64,000 nucleotides of DNA from Frigoribacterium sp. CFBP 13712 (GCF_014842255.1 NZ_JACYVH010000003.1:267223-331222); one strand, 5' to 3'. Shown: positions 1-9,646, counted from the first letter of the stretch. The notes: generated by a model not told the origin, from the sequence alone. A program made the numbers and translations.

Positions 1-11
1 TCACGCCCACG

Positions 12-1055
12 TCAACGACGGGAGCGGAGCCTGCGGAGGCCCCGGTTGATCTGACGGGCCCAGAGCGGACCCCGGTAGAGGAACGCGGTGTACCCCTGGA
101 CCAGAGTCGCACCGGCGCGCAGCCGTTCGTCGACGTCGGCGGCGGAGGTGACTCCCCCGACGGAGATGATGCAGGTGCCCTCGGGCACGGCGTCGACGAG
201 CAGTCGCAGCACCTCGAGCGAACGTGCCGCCAGGGGCGCACCGGAGAGCCCCCCGGCACCGGCCGCCTCGACCACGCTCGCGTCGGTCTCGAGCCCCTCG
301 CGCGACAGCGTCGTGTTCGTGGCGATCACCCCCGCCAGCCCCAGGTCGCCGACGAGTCGGCCGATCGTGCGGATGCCCTCGTCGTCGAGGTCGGGCGCGA
401 TCTTCACCAGGACGGGAGTCGACCCTGCTGCCTCGGCGACCGCGCTGAGCAGCGGGCCCAGTCGATCCAGCTCTTGGAGCCCCCGGAGGCCCGGCGTGTT
501 GGGCGAGCTGACGTTGACCGCCAGGTAGTCCGCCAACGGCGCGAGGAGCCTCGTGCTGACCAGGTAGTCGTCGACAGCGTCGTCCACGTCGACGACACGG
601 CTCTTGCCGATGTTCACCCCGACGACCGGACGGCGGGAGGCGCTCCGTGCCTTGGCGAGCTCCGTCGCGGCCTGCTGCGCGCCTCCGTTGTTGAACCCCA
701 TGCGGTTCACGACCGCCAGGTCGGGGACGAGACGGAAGAGCCGAGGGCGCTCGTTGCCGGGTTGCGGCCGGGCGGTGATGGTGCCGACCTCGACGTGCCC
801 GAAGCCGAGCGCTCCGAGCCCGGCGATGCCCCGGGCGTCTTTGTCGAAGCCCGCCGCGACGCCGAACGGGGAGTCGAAGCGGAGACCCAGCGCCGAGACG
901 GCCAGCGACGGGTGCGGCGCGGTGAACCGCCTCGCGAGCGGCGCGAGTCCGACCCGGGGGACGGCGCGGATGACCCGGAACGCCAGGTGGTGCGCGTCTT
1001 CGGGGTCGAGCTTCGACAGGACGAGATCGAACAGGAGCCGGTACGGGGTCGTCAT
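12..1055 (-). CDS. pyrD: Dihydroorotate dehydrogenase (quinone), class 2
   Basis: This 347-residue enzyme oxidises dihydroorotate to orotate in pyrimidine synthesis and passes electrons to membrane quinone. Family hallmarks are visible: an N-terminal amphipathic helix region of about 45 residues (the class 2 membrane-docking part), [19 protein letters not shown], and the catalytic loop [14 protein letters not shown], where Ser (not Cys) is the class 2 base. [11 protein letters not shown] and [11 protein letters not shown] form the FMN phosphate site near the C terminus. I chose the ATG at 1055 because it overlaps the nrdR stop as ATGA and gives the normal family length; upstream in-frame sequence is antisense to nrdR and Arg-rich. 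It is translationally coupled to nrdR. Confidence 0.96.
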   Translation of the reverse strand: MTTPYRLLFDLVLSKLDPEDAHHLAFRVIRAVPRVGLAPLARRFTAPHPSLAVSALGLRFDSPFGVAAGFDKDARGIAGLGALGFGHVEVGTITARPQPGNERPRLFRLVPDLAVVNRMGFNNGGAQQAATELAKARSASRRPVVGVNIGKSRVVDVDDAVDDYLVSTRLLAPLADYLAVNVSSPNTPGLRGLQELDRLGPLLSAVAEAAGSTPVLVKIAPDLDDEGIRTIGRLVGDLGLAGVIATNTTLSREGLETDASVVEAAGAGGLSGAPLAARSLEVLRLLVDAVPEGTCIISVGGVTSAADVDERLRAGATLVQGYTAFLYRGPLWARQINRGLRRLRSRR

Positions 1056-1534
1056 TCGTCGACCGATCGGGTCGTGCGGGGCCGCCCGGCGTGCTCTTCG
1101 CGCAGCGTCGCGATGGAGGCCTCGAAGTCGTCGAGCGAGTCGAACGCCTGGTAGACGCTGGCGAACCGCAGGTAGGCCACCTCGTCGAGCTCTCGCAGCG
1201 GGGGCAGGATCGCCAGGCCGATGTCGTTGGCTTCGATCTGCGACGTGCCGCTGGCGCGGACGGCCTCCTCGACCCGCTGGGCCAGGACGGCCAGGTCGCC
1301 GTCGGTCACGGGTCGACCCTGGCAGGCCTTGCGCACGCCGGAGATGATCTTCTCGCGGCTGAACGGCTCGAGCACCCCGTTGCGCTTCACGACGTTGAGG
1401 CTGGCCGTCTCGGTCGTGCTGAAACGCCGACTGCAGTGCGGGCACTGGCGGCGTCGCCGGATGGACGTGCCGTCGTCGCTGGTGCGCGAGTCGACGACGC
1501 GGGAATCGGGATGACGGCAGAAGGGACAGAACAT
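1052..1534 (-). CDS. nrdR: Transcriptional repressor NrdR
   Basis: This 160-residue protein is the ribonucleotide reductase repressor. Residues 1-40 form a zinc ribbon with Cys3, Cys6, Cys31 and Cys34, followed by an ATP-cone domain (about residues 47-137) that senses ATP and dATP. The length and the MFCPFC start are typical. No nrd genes lie in the window, so its targets are elsewhere. A TACGCT hexamer sits 9 nt upstream of the ATG (1544-1549), which could serve as a -10 for a nearly leaderless mRNA; GAGGG just before the ATG could alternatively be a ribosome site. It is followed by pyrD with a 4-nt overlap. Confidence 0.97.
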   Translation of the reverse strand: MFCPFCRHPDSRVVDSRTSDDGTSIRRRRQCPHCSRRFSTTETASLNVVKRNGVLEPFSREKIISGVRKACQGRPVTDGDLAVLAQRVEEAVRASGTSQIEANDIGLAILPPLRELDEVAYLRFASVYQAFDSLDDFEASIATLREEHAGRPRTTRSVDE

Positions 1535-1562
1535 GGTGCCCTCAGCGTACTGGGAGCAGGGG

Positions 1563-1582
1563 CCTCCCCTGTCGAGGGGAGG
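1563..1582. terminator. Hairpin downstream of hisD
   Basis: A perfect 7-bp stem (CCTCCCC and GGGGAGG) with a 6-nt loop lies between the hisD stop and the nrdR start. There is no T-tract. It probably ends or attenuates the hisD transcript before nrdR. Confidence 0.5.
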
Positions 1583-1597
1583 AACCGGCGGCGCGGG

Positions 1598-2908
1598 TCA
1601 GGGGCGTCGGATGCGTGCCGCCACGGCCTCGCCGTGCGCGGGCAGGAGCTCGGCGCGCGACAGGGCGACGAGGCGGTCGGCGACGACGGCCAGGGCCGAC
1701 TCGTCGTAGCGGACGATCTGCTGCGGACGCAGGAACGTGTAGGCGCCGAGACCCGACGAGAAGCGCGCCTGGCCGCCGGTCGGGAGGACGTGGTTCGAGC
1801 CCGCCAGGTAGTCGCCCAGGCTGACCGGCGTGCTGCTCCCGACGAAGACGGCGCCCGCGCTCGTGATCGAACGCAGCACGGCCTCGTCGTCGCGGGTCTG
1901 GATCTCGAGGTGCTCCGGGCCGTAGGCGTTGCTGAACGCGACGGCGGCCGTCATGTCGTCGACGATGACGAGGGCCGACTGCCGCCCGGCGAGGGCCACC
2001 CGGACCCTCTCGGCGCTCATCGTCAGGGGCACCAGACGCTCGAGCTCGCGCTGCACCTCGTCGACGAGGTCGGCGGAGTCGGTGACGAGGACGGCGGCGG
2101 CCTCCTCGTCGTGCTCGGCCTGACTGATGAGGTCGACGGCGACGAGCACAGGGTCGGCCGAGCCGTCGGCGATGACGAGGATCTCGGTGGCGCCGGCGAC
2201 GGCGTCGATCCCGACGTGGCCGCGGACGATCTGCTTGGCCGCCGCGACGAAGTTGTTGCCCGGCCCGGTGATGACCTGGACCGGCTCGAGGCCGATCTCG
2301 GGAACGCCGTAGGCCAACGCGCCGATCGACCCCGCCCCGCCCATGGCGTAGACCTCGTCGACGCCGAGCAGCCCTGCGGCGCCGAGGATGACCGGGTGGA
2401 CCCCGCCGCCGAACTCGCGCTGGGCGGGACTCACCACCGCGATCGACTCGACGCCCGCGACCTGGGCCGGCACGACGTTCATGACGACGCTCGAGGGGTA
2501 GACGGCCTTGCCGCCGGGCACGTACACGCCGGCGCGGGTCACGGGCTGCCAGCGCTGCTCGATGACGGCGCCGTCGGCGGGCCGGGTCACCGTGCCCGCC
2601 GGGATCTGCGCCCGACTGCCCTCGGTGACGCGGGCGATGGACTCCTCGAGCGCCTCGCGCACGAGCGGATCGAGCCCCGCGACGGCGGCGGCGATCTCGT
2701 CGGCCGACACCCGGAACGTCTCGGTGCGGACGCCGTCGAAGCGCTCGGCCTGATCGCGCAGCGCGTCGGCGCCCCGTTCTCGGACATCGGCGACGAGGCG
2801 CGCCGCGGCCTCCGAGGCGGTGCTGACGTCCGCCCGCGCACGGGGTACGAGGTCGAGGAGGTCGGCGTGGGTAGGGTGTGTTCCGCGGAGGTCTGTGGTC
2901 TGGATCAT
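1598..2908 (-). CDS. hisD: Histidinol dehydrogenase
   Basis: This 436-residue enzyme performs the last two steps of histidine synthesis, oxidising L-histidinol to L-histidine with NAD and a catalytic zinc. Visible family features include YVPGGKAVYPSS, MAGADEI-like region replaced by VAGATEILVIAD, GPGNNFVAAAK, the zinc and catalytic histidine region SQAEHDEEA, YGPEHLEI, and GSNHVLPTGG near residue 375. The length is normal. Other his genes are not in the window, so the gene is separated from any his operon here. A TAGGCT box lies 9 nt upstream of the ATG (2918-2923) with no clear ribosome site between them. Confidence 0.97.
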   Translation of the reverse strand: MIQTTDLRGTHPTHADLLDLVPRARADVSTASEAAARLVADVRERGADALRDQAERFDGVRTETFRVSADEIAAAVAGLDPLVREALEESIARVTEGSRAQIPAGTVTRPADGAVIEQRWQPVTRAGVYVPGGKAVYPSSVVMNVVPAQVAGVESIAVVSPAQREFGGGVHPVILGAAGLLGVDEVYAMGGAGSIGALAYGVPEIGLEPVQVITGPGNNFVAAAKQIVRGHVGIDAVAGATEILVIADGSADPVLVAVDLISQAEHDEEAAAVLVTDSADLVDEVQRELERLVPLTMSAERVRVALAGRQSALVIVDDMTAAVAFSNAYGPEHLEIQTRDDEAVLRSITSAGAVFVGSSTPVSLGDYLAGSNHVLPTGGQARFSSGLGAYTFLRPQQIVRYDESALAVVADRLVALSRAELLPAHGEAVAARIRRP

Positions 2909-2917
2909 GACCGCCCC

Positions 2918-2923
2918 AGCCTA
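2918..2923 (-). promoter_or_regulatory. Candidate -10 box of hisD
   Basis: TAGGCT on the minus strand lies 9 nt before the hisD ATG, fitting the actinobacterial TANNNT -10 pattern. The mRNA would have almost no leader. No good -35 is visible. Confidence 0.4.
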
Positions 2924-2997
2924 GTCATGGTGCCGCCTCGAGGTCCTGAGGGCACCGCCGGAGACGACGCTCGAAGCCGAGGAGGCGCACCCCTGTC

Positions 2998-3534
2998 ATG
3001 ACGGAGCCCCAGCAGGCGGACCCCCGCCCCGCCCAATCGCCGGGCGAGGACGTCCTCGCCTTCCGCGAGGCCTTCCGCCGCCACGCCGCCGGGGTCGCCA
3101 TCGTGACGACACGCGCGTCCGACGGGAGCCCGGTGGGTTTCACCGCGACCTCCCTGGCCTCCTTGGCCGCGAGTCCCCCGTTGGCGACCTTCAACATGGC
3201 CCGCACGGCCAGCTCGTGGCGTGCGGTGTCCGAAGTCGACGACGTGATCGTGCATCTGCTCGGCGCGCGGAACGAGCAGGCTGCTCGGCGCATGGCGGGG
3301 CCGGCGGCGATGCGCTTCGCCGACGACGACGACTGGCTCGTGGGCCCCCGTGGACTCCCCCTGATGCGGGGCGTCACGGCCTGGTTCAGCGGTCGCATCG
3401 TCGAGCGACTCCCCGTCGAGGGCAACGCCGTCGTCGTGGTGCGTGTCGAAGGCGGCGGAACTGGTCTCGACGACGACGCCCTGCTCTACCACGACCGCCG
3501 TTACCTCACGCCCGGTCGGCCGATCGACCAGTAG
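2998..3534 (+). CDS. Flavin reductase family (FMN-binding split barrel) protein
   Basis: This 178-residue protein matches the NAD(P)H:flavin reductase family that supplies reduced FMN to two-component monooxygenases. Characteristic stretches are FRRHAAGVAIVTT (residues 25-37), GFTATSLASLAASPPLATFNMAR (about 46-68, flavin phosphate region) and YHDRRYLTPG near the C terminus. It is divergent from hisD and convergent with dnaE. No partner monooxygenase is adjacent, so the physiological acceptor is unknown. A GAGGAGGCG string lies about 13 nt before the ATG, farther than a normal ribosome site. The 3' end is followed at once by a strong hairpin. Confidence 0.88.
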   Translation: MTEPQQADPRPAQSPGEDVLAFREAFRRHAAGVAIVTTRASDGSPVGFTATSLASLAASPPLATFNMARTASSWRAVSEVDDVIVHLLGARNEQAARRMAGPAAMRFADDDDWLVGPRGLPLMRGVTAWFSGRIVERLPVEGNAVVVVRVEGGGTGLDDDALLYHDRRYLTPGRPIDQ

Positions 3535-3535
3535 G

Positions 3536-3573
3536 ACCGGGCCACCGGTCGACCGACCGACCGGTGGCCCGGT
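3536..3573. terminator. Bidirectional terminator hairpin between convergent genes
   Basis: A perfect 14-bp stem (ACCGGGCCACCGGT with its complement) and a 10-nt loop fill the gap between the flavin reductase stop and the dnaE stop. There is no T-run, which is common in high-GC actinobacteria. It can fold on either strand. Confidence 0.75.
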
Positions 3574-6500
3574 TCAGACCAGGCAGCCCGGGCCGAGCAG
3601 GCTCTTCAGCTCGCCGAACAGGTCGGCCGTGATGTCGACCGGCATGGGGATCTCGAAGGTGCGCGCGTTGTCGCCCTTGAGCAGACGGAGGCGCACCTCC
3701 GTGCCCCCGGAGTGTCGCCCGAGCACCGCGGCCAGCTCCGTCACCGTGTCGGTGGTCGCACGGTACTCGGGCATCTGCAGCACGAGGGGCCCGTGGTTGA
3801 CGCCGGCGCCGAGATCGGGGCTGAACATGCTGACCGCGTGGAGGTTCATGCCGTCGTCGCGGAGGCTGACCCGGCCCTTGAGGACGATGATGGAGTCGCC
3901 GACCAGCGTCGGGCCGAACTCCTGATAGGTCTTGCCCAGGAACATCGCGGTGATCTCACCGCCGAAGTCCTCGACGGTGATGATGCCGTACGGGTTGCCG
4001 CTGTTGCGCGCGACCCGGTGCTGCACGCTCGTGATCAGCCCCGCGATGGTGACGGTCTCGCCGTCCATCGAGGCGTCGCTCGCCAGGAGATCCGTGACCG
4101 TCGTCTGGGCGTGCTTCGCCAAGGGCAGCTCGAGCCCGGCCAACGGGTGGTCCGACACGTAGAGACCCAGCATGTCGCGCTCGAAGGCGAGCTTGTCGCG
4201 CTTCGACCACTCCGGTCGCTCGGGCACCTGCTGCACGTCGGCCGGCTCGTCCCACAGGCTGTCGAAGTCGAAGCCGACCTGGCCGTTCGCCTCGGCGCGC
4301 TTCTCGCTGACCGCCGCCTCGACCGCCGACTCGTGGACCTCGACCAGCGCCCGTCGAGTCGAGCCCAGGGTGTCGAAGGCTCCGGCCTTGACCAGCGACT
4401 CGACCGTGCGCTTGTTCGTCACCGGCAGCGGCACCTTGCGCAGGAAGTCGTGGAACGTGGTGAACGCGCCCTCCTTCTGGCGGGCGGCGATGATGTGATC
4501 GACGACGTTGAACCCCACGTTGCGCACGGCGCCCATGCCGAAGCGGATGTCGTCGCCGACGGCGGCGAAGAACCCGATCGACTCGTTGACGTCCGGTGGC
4601 AGCACCTTGATGCCCATCCGCCGGCACTCGTTCAGATAGAGACCGAGCTTGTCGCGCGAGTCGCCGACGCTCGTCAGCAGCGCGGCCATGTACTCGGCGG
4701 GGTAGTGCGCCTTCAGATAGGCCGTCCAGTACGAGACGACGCCGTAGGCCGCCGAGTGCGCCTTGTTGAACGCGTAGTCGGAGAACGGCAGCAGGATGTC
4801 CCAGATCTTCTGCACGGCCTCCGGCGAGTAGCCGTTGTCGGCCATGCCCTGCGAGAAGCCCGCGAACTGCTTGTCCAGTTCGGACTTCTTCTTCTTGCCC
4901 ATCGCGCGCCGCAGGATGTCGGCCTGACCGAGCGAGAAGCCGGCGAGCTTCTGCGCGACGCTCATCACCTGCTCCTGGTAGATGATCAGACCGTAGGTGC
5001 CGCCGAGGACCTCGGACAGGGGCTCTTCCAGCTCGGGGTGGATGGCCGTGATCTCTTGCAGCCCGTTCTTGCGGAGGGCGTAGTTCGTGTGCGAGTTCGC
5101 ACCCATGGGTCCTGGTCGGTACAGCGCGATGACGGCCGAGATGTCCTCGAAGTTGTCGGGCTTCATCAGGCGGAGCAGACCGCGCATCGGCCCGCCGTCG
5201 AGCTGGAAGACGCCCAGGGTGTCGCCCGAGGCGAGGAGCTCGTAGGCGCCGGCGTCGTCGAGCTCGAGGTCTTCGAGCACCAGGTCGAAGTCGCGGTTCG
5301 TCTTGATGTTGTCGAGGGCGTCGTTGATGATCGTGAGGTTCCGCAACCCCAGGAAGTCCATCTTGATCAGACCGAGCGACTCGCAGGCGGGGTAGTCGAA
5401 CTGCGTGACGATCTGACCGTCCTGCTCGCGCTTCATGATGGGGATGATGTCGAGCAGCGGATCGCTCGACATGATGACACCGGCCGCGTGGACGCCCCAC
5501 TGCCGCTTCAGGCCCTCGAGTCCGAGGGCAGTATCGAAGACCGTGCGCGCCTCCGGATCGGACTCCACGACCGCACGGATGTCGCCCGCTTCTTTGTACC
5601 GGTCGTGCTGCTTGTCGAAGATGCCGGTGAGCGGGATGTCCTTGCCCATGATGGCCGGAGGCATGGCCTTCGTGAGCTTCTCGCCCATCCCGAACGGGAA
5701 GCCCAGCACCCGCGAGCTGTCTTTCAGCGCCTGCTTGGCCTTGATCGTGCCGTACGTGACGATCTGCGCCACCCGCTCGTCGCCGTACTTCTCCGTGACG
5801 TACTGGATGACCTCGCCCCGGCGACGGTCGTCGAAGTCGACGTCGAAGTCGGGCATCGAGACGCGGTCGGGGTTGAGGAACCGCTCGAAGATGAGGCCGT
5901 GCCGCAGCGGGTCGAGGTCGGTGATGCGCATGGCGTAGGCCGCCATCGATCCGGCGCCCGAGCCTCGACCCGGCCCGACGCGGATGCCGTTCTCCTTCGA
6001 CCAGTTGATGAAGTCGGCGACGACGAGGAAGTACCCGGGGAACCCCATGCCGGCGATGACGCCGATCTCGTACTCCGCCTGCTTGCGGACGTCGTCGGGG
6101 ATCCCGTTCGGGTAGCGGTAGACGAGGCCCTTCTCGACCTCTTTGATGAACCAGGTCTCTTCCGTCTCACCCTCGGGCACGGGGTAGCGCGGCATGTAGT
6201 TCGCGGAGGTGTTGAACTGCACGTCGCATCGCTCGGCGATGAGCAGCGTGTTGTCGCAGGCCTCGGGGTGGTCGCGGAACAGGTGACGCATCTGCTGGGC
6301 GGTCTTGAGGTAGAACTCGTCGGCGTCGAACTTGAAGCGGTTCGGGTCGTTCAGCGTCGAGCCGGACTGCACGCACAGCAGCGCCGCATGACTCGTCGCA
6401 TCATGCTCGTGGGTGTAGTGCAGGTCGTTCGTCGCCACGAGGGGCAGATCGAGGTCTTTCGCCAGTCTGAGCAGATCGCCCATGATCCGCCGCTCGATGC

Positions 6501-7089
6501 CGAGACCGTGATCCATGATCTCGGCGAAGTAGTTCTCACGCCCGAAGATGTCGCGGAAGTCGGAGGCGGCCTTGACGGCCTCGTCGTACTGACCCAGTCG
6601 AAGGCGGGTCTGCACCTCGCCGCTCGGGCAGCCCGTGGTGGCGATCAGCCCCTTGCCGTACTGGGACAGCAGCTCGCGGTCCATGCGGGGCTTGAAGTAG
6701 TACCCCTCGAGCGACGCCCTCGACGACAACCGGAAGAGGTTGTGCATGCCCCCGGTGTTCTCGGCCAGCAGGGTCATGTGCGTGTACGCGCCGGCGCCCG
6801 AGACGTCGTCACGACCGCCGTCGCCCCAGCGCACCCGCGTCTTGTCGCTGCGGTGCGTGCCGGGTGTGATGTAGGCCTCGGTGCCGATGATCGGCTTCAC
6901 GCCGGCGTCGGTCGCGGACTTCCAGAATTCGAAGGCGCCGAACACGTTGCCGTGGTCGGTGACCGCCACGGCGGGCATGCCCTGCGCGGCGGCCTCGGTG
7001 ACGAGCGGTGTGACCCTCGCGGCACCGTCGAGCATCGAGTACTCGCTGTGGACGTGCAGGTGGACGAATGAGTCGTTGCTCGAGGCCAA
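3574..7089 (-). CDS. dnaE: DNA polymerase III alpha subunit
   Basis: This 1171-residue protein is the replicative polymerase subunit. Residues about 9-280 form the PHP domain, which starts with HLHVHSEYSMLDGA and in DnaE1-type actinobacterial enzymes provides proofreading. The polymerase core carries the catalytic aspartates in PDFDVDFDDRR around residues 411-421, with the SSRVLGFPFGMGEKL region after it. A tandem helix-hairpin-helix region and an OB fold (TIAGLITSVQHR onward) form the C-terminal part. The start appears to be TTG at 7089, preceded by GGGGAG; no ATG fits the conserved N terminus. It lies 44 nt downstream of rluD. A 1119-residue antisense reading frame across it is an artefact of GC bias. 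Confidence 0.98.
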   Translation of the reverse strand: MASSNDSFVHLHVHSEYSMLDGAARVTPLVTEAAAQGMPAVAVTDHGNVFGAFEFWKSATDAGVKPIIGTEAYITPGTHRSDKTRVRWGDGGRDDVSGAGAYTHMTLLAENTGGMHNLFRLSSRASLEGYYFKPRMDRELLSQYGKGLIATTGCPSGEVQTRLRLGQYDEAVKAASDFRDIFGRENYFAEIMDHGLGIERRIMGDLLRLAKDLDLPLVATNDLHYTHEHDATSHAALLCVQSGSTLNDPNRFKFDADEFYLKTAQQMRHLFRDHPEACDNTLLIAERCDVQFNTSANYMPRYPVPEGETEETWFIKEVEKGLVYRYPNGIPDDVRKQAEYEIGVIAGMGFPGYFLVVADFINWSKENGIRVGPGRGSGAGSMAAYAMRITDLDPLRHGLIFERFLNPDRVSMPDFDVDFDDRRRGEVIQYVTEKYGDERVAQIVTYGTIKAKQALKDSSRVLGFPFGMGEKLTKAMPPAIMGKDIPLTGIFDKQHDRYKEAGDIRAVVESDPEARTVFDTALGLEGLKRQWGVHAAGVIMSSDPLLDIIPIMKREQDGQIVTQFDYPACESLGLIKMDFLGLRNLTIINDALDNIKTNRDFDLVLEDLELDDAGAYELLASGDTLGVFQLDGGPMRGLLRLMKPDNFEDISAVIALYRPGPMGANSHTNYALRKNGLQEITAIHPELEEPLSEVLGGTYGLIIYQEQVMSVAQKLAGFSLGQADILRRAMGKKKKSELDKQFAGFSQGMADNGYSPEAVQKIWDILLPFSDYAFNKAHSAAYGVVSYWTAYLKAHYPAEYMAALLTSVGDSRDKLGLYLNECRRMGIKVLPPDVNESIGFFAAVGDDIRFGMGAVRNVGFNVVDHIIAARQKEGAFTTFHDFLRKVPLPVTNKRTVESLVKAGAFDTLGSTRRALVEVHESAVEAAVSEKRAEANGQVGFDFDSLWDEPADVQQVPERPEWSKRDKLAFERDMLGLYVSDHPLAGLELPLAKHAQTTVTDLLASDASMDGETVTIAGLITSVQHRVARNSGNPYGIITVEDFGGEITAMFLGKTYQEFGPTLVGDSIIVLKGRVSLRDDGMNLHAVSMFSPDLGAGVNHGPLVLQMPEYRATTDTVTELAAVLGRHSGGTEVRLRLLKGDNARTFEIPMPVDITADLFGELKSLLGPGCLV

Positions 7090-7133
7090 GAGGCTCCCCG
7101 TCTGATGGTGGATCTGACTGCTGGAGGAACAGC

Positions 7134-8057
7134 CTAACTCTCACCGAGGACATCGAGCGCGTGTCGAAGATCGGCGGGATGGTCGGACCGGTAGACGACC
7201 TGCTCGCCCGTGCCCGGGTGCCGGAATCCGAGACTCACGGCGTGCAGCCACTGCCGGGTCAGCCCGAGCTTGGCGGACAGCGTCGGGTCGGCCCCGTACG
7301 TCGTGTCGCCCACGCAGGGGTGGCGCTGCGCCGACATGTGCACGCGGATCTGGTGCGTCCGCCCGGTCTCGAGATGGATCTCGAGCAAGGAGGCCGAGGG
7401 GAAGGCCTCGACGGTCTCGTAGTGAGTGACGGAGGGCTTCCCGTCGACGACGACGGCGAACTTCCAGTCCGACGACGGATGACGGCCGATCGGAGCGTCG
7501 ATCGTCCCGGTCAGGGGATCGGGGTGCCCCTGCACGACGGCGTTGTAGATCTTGTCGACCGTCCGCTCGCGGAAGGCCTGCTTCAGCACGGTGTAGGCGC
7601 GCTCCGTCTTGGCGACCACCATGAGACCGCTGGTGCCCACGTCGAGTCGGTGGACGATCCCCGCCCGTTCGGCGGCGCCCGAGGTCGCGATGGCGAAACC
7701 CGCGGCCGCGAGACCGCCGAGCACGGTCGGACCCGTCCAGCCGACGGACGGATGGGCGGCGACCCCCACGGGCTTGTCGACCACGACGATCTCGTCGTCG
7801 TCGTGGACGATGCCCATGCCGGGCACGTCCAGCGCGACGATCGAGGGGCCTTCTCTCGGGGTCCACTCGACCTCGAGCCATGAGCCCGCCTCGAGCCGGT
7901 CGGACTTGCCGACCGTTCGGGAGTCGACGGTCACGCCTCCGGCGCTCACGACCTCGACGGCGAACGTCCGGCTGAAGCCGAGCAGCTTGGCCAGGGCCGC
8001 ATCGACCCTCTCGCCTGCCAGACCGTCGGGCACGGGCAGCGAACGGTACTCGCTCAC
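7134..8057 (-). CDS. rluD: RluA-family 23S rRNA pseudouridine synthase (RluD-like)
   Basis: This 307-residue enzyme isomerises uridine to pseudouridine, most likely in 23S rRNA helix 69. An S4 RNA-binding domain occupies about residues 14-80. The catalytic motif [13 protein letters not shown] lies at about residues 134-146, and its Asp is the active-site residue. GRTHQIRVH follows near residue 215 as expected. The GTG start at 8057 overlaps the lspA stop as GTGA, so the two are translationally coupled. The lspA-rluD pairing and the following dnaE are conserved in actinobacteria. Confidence 0.94.
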   Translation of the reverse strand: MSEYRSLPVPDGLAGERVDAALAKLLGFSRTFAVEVVSAGGVTVDSRTVGKSDRLEAGSWLEVEWTPREGPSIVALDVPGMGIVHDDDEIVVVDKPVGVAAHPSVGWTGPTVLGGLAAAGFAIATSGAAERAGIVHRLDVGTSGLMVVAKTERAYTVLKQAFRERTVDKIYNAVVQGHPDPLTGTIDAPIGRHPSSDWKFAVVVDGKPSVTHYETVEAFPSASLLEIHLETGRTHQIRVHMSAQRHPCVGDTTYGADPTLSAKLGLTRQWLHAVSLGFRHPGTGEQVVYRSDHPADLRHALDVLGES

Positions 8058-8665
8058 GAGCGGTCCACCGGGGCGTCGACAGGAGGCGCGGTGCCGGTCG
8101 ACGCGGCATCCTCCGCCTCGCGGTCGAGCTCGCGCTGCCTCTTCTTCGAGAGCACACGGGTGCCGTCGAGGTTGACCCCGAGGAGGGTCAGCAGCAGCAG
8201 CAGGCCCATGCTCGACACGATGAAGATGTCGGCGACGTTGAAGATGGCCGGCAGGAGGTCCGGGAAGTACAGGAAGTCGATCACGTGCCCCATGCCGAAC
8301 GACGGTTCGCGGAAGAGACGGTCGGTGAGGTTGCCGAGCGTGCCGCCGAGGAGCATGCCGAGCATGACGGCCCAGGCGCTCGAGCGGATGCGACGGGCGA
8401 AGACGATGATCGCCACGACGACCGCCGCGGCGGCGAGGGAGAAGATCCAGGTGGAACCGCTGGCGAGAGAGAACGCCGCGCCCGGGTTCTTGACGAAGTG
8501 GAGCTGGAAGAAGGTGCCGACGACGTCGATGGTGCTGCCCTCGGTCATCGTCGTGGTCACGAGGTGCTTGGTGAGCTGGTCTGCCGCGTAGACGCAGACA
8601 GCGACGAAGGCCAGCGCCGCCAGGAGGCGGACGCTGACCTTCGTCGAGGGGGTGTCGGGTGCCAA
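8054..8665 (-). CDS. lspA: Lipoprotein signal peptidase (signal peptidase II)
   Basis: This membrane aspartyl protease of about 203 residues cleaves signal peptides of prolipoproteins after lipidation. Four hydrophobic segments are visible. The catalytic Asp motifs are GNLTDRLF and [10 protein letters not shown] charged C-terminal tail of about 45 residues follows ([13 protein letters not shown]). I place the start at the TTG at 8665, four bases after the divIVA stop, because no ATG or GTG lies between divIVA and the first membrane helix; in-frame sequence further upstream is antisense-like divIVA shadow. The exact start is uncertain. Confidence 0.92.
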   Translation of the reverse strand: MAPDTPSTKVSVRLLAALAFVAVCVYAADQLTKHLVTTTMTEGSTIDVVGTFFQLHFVKNPGAAFSLASGSTWIFSLAAAAVVVAIIVFARRIRSSAWAVMLGMLLGGTLGNLTDRLFREPSFGMGHVIDFLYFPDLLPAIFNVADIFIVSSMGLLLLLTLLGVNLDGTRVLSKKRQRELDREAEDAASTGTAPPVDAPVDRS

Positions 8666-8669
8666 GACC

Positions 8670-9416
8670 TTAGTTGGACCCGAAGCCCTGCGCGCTGGCG
8701 GGGGCGACCGGCTGGTTCTCGCCGGTCGACTCTCCGTCGAGCTCGCGCAGCTGACCCTCGATGTAGCTCTTGAGCTTCTGACGGTAGTCGCGCTCGAACG
8801 TGCGGAGGTCGTCGATGCGACGCTCGAGTCCCGTGCGCTCGGTGGCGAGCTTCTCGAGGGTCTCGCGCTTCTCGGCCTCGGCCGTCTGGACGACGTCGCG
8901 GGCTCGGGTCTCGGCGTCGGAGACGAGCTCGCGCTTCTTGGCCTCGCCCTCGGCAACGACGCGTGCCGCGGTGGAGTGACCCTCGGCGATCAGCGCGTCG
9001 CGCTTCTCGACGCCCTCGCGGACGTGCTCTTCGTGCAGGCGGCGAGCCAGCTGCAGGAGGTTGTTGGTGCTCTCGGTCTCGTCGGCCGACGGACCGACGT
9101 AGGCCGGCGCGGCGGGTGCGACGACCGCGGCGACGGCGGGCTCGGGGGCCGGTGCGGGCTCGGGTGCGGGGACCGAGGCCGGAGTCGGCGCGACAGGCGC
9201 TGCGACGGCGGAGACCGGAGCAGGCGCCTGGCCCTCGTCGTCGCGGGACTCGCCCGAGTCGAGACGCTGACGCAGCTCGTCGTTCTCCTGGTTGAGGCGA
9301 CGAAGTTCTGCGACCACCTCGTCGAGGAAGTCGTCGACCTCGTCTTGGTCGTAGCCCTCGCGGAACTTCGTCGGCTGGAACCGCTTGTTGACTACGTCTT
9401 CAGGCGTCAAAGCCAT
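8670..9416 (-). CDS. divIVA: Polar growth and septum-site protein DivIVA (Wag31)
   Basis: This 248-residue coiled-coil protein marks negatively curved membrane at poles and septa and directs apical wall synthesis in actinobacteria. The N terminus MALTPEDVVNKRF is the membrane-binding DivIVA domain, followed by a short coiled coil to about residue 57. An Ala/Pro/Glu-rich linker (about 60-115) separates it from a long C-terminal coiled coil (about 118-225). I chose ATG 9416 over the GTG at 9425, since GAGGTGA forms a ribosome site 6 nt before 9416. It has its own leader of up to about 180 nt and leads into lspA and rluD. Confidence 0.95.
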   Translation of the reverse strand: MALTPEDVVNKRFQPTKFREGYDQDEVDDFLDEVVAELRRLNQENDELRQRLDSGESRDDEGQAPAPVSAVAAPVAPTPASVPAPEPAPAPEPAVAAVVAPAAPAYVGPSADETESTNNLLQLARRLHEEHVREGVEKRDALIAEGHSTAARVVAEGEAKKRELVSDAETRARDVVQTAEAEKRETLEKLATERTGLERRIDDLRTFERDYRQKLKSYIEGQLRELDGESTGENQPVAPASAQGFGSN

Positions 9417-9448
9417 TGCCGTCACCTCGTGAATCTCGTGGATCGATT

Positions 9449-9475
9449 GATCGTGGTCTCAGTCGATCGTGGTCT
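9449..9475. repeat. Direct repeat in divIVA leader (GATCGTGGTCT x2)
   Basis: GATCGTGGTCT occurs at 9449-9459 and 9465-9475, 16 bases apart, within the untranslated region before divIVA. Function unknown. Confidence 0.6.
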
Positions 9476-9505
9476 GTACCGGTCGCCGTGTGGCGTGACC
9501 GACGT

Positions 9506-9536
9506 ATGGGTCGTGCTGTCGCATGGGTCGTGCTGT
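9506..9536. repeat. Direct repeat in divIVA leader (14 bp x2)
   Basis: ATGGGTCGTGCTGT occurs at 9506-9519 and 9523-9536 with a 17-bp period. It lies between the yggT stop and the divIVA start, inside the probable divIVA leader or promoter region. Function unknown. Confidence 0.6.
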
Positions 9537-9591
9537 TGTGCCGCGAGACGCCGGGACGGAGTCTCGGAGCCGGTCGGGGCACCCGACGTTC

Positions 9592-9598
9592 ATGTATA
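9592..9598 (-). promoter_or_regulatory. Candidate -10 of a divIVA promoter
   Basis: TATACAT on the minus strand, within the palindrome GTATAC, is the best -10 in the 230-bp gap between yggT and divIVA. No TTGACA-like -35 is seen at the right distance. It would give a leader of about 170 nt. Confidence 0.45.
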
Positions 9599-9646
9599 CC
9601 GTAGCGAACATCAGAGATGCGGGTGCAGCGACGCGGCGTGCCGCCG

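Noticed and set aside
1091-3001. A 636-residue rightward frame across nrdR and hisD
   Set aside because: Low-complexity shadow of two well-defined leftward genes.
3712-7071. A 1119-residue open frame antisense to dnaE
   Set aside because: It is a GC-bias shadow: composition is Arg/Val/Asp/Gly-rich with no recognisable domain, and dnaE on the other strand is certain.
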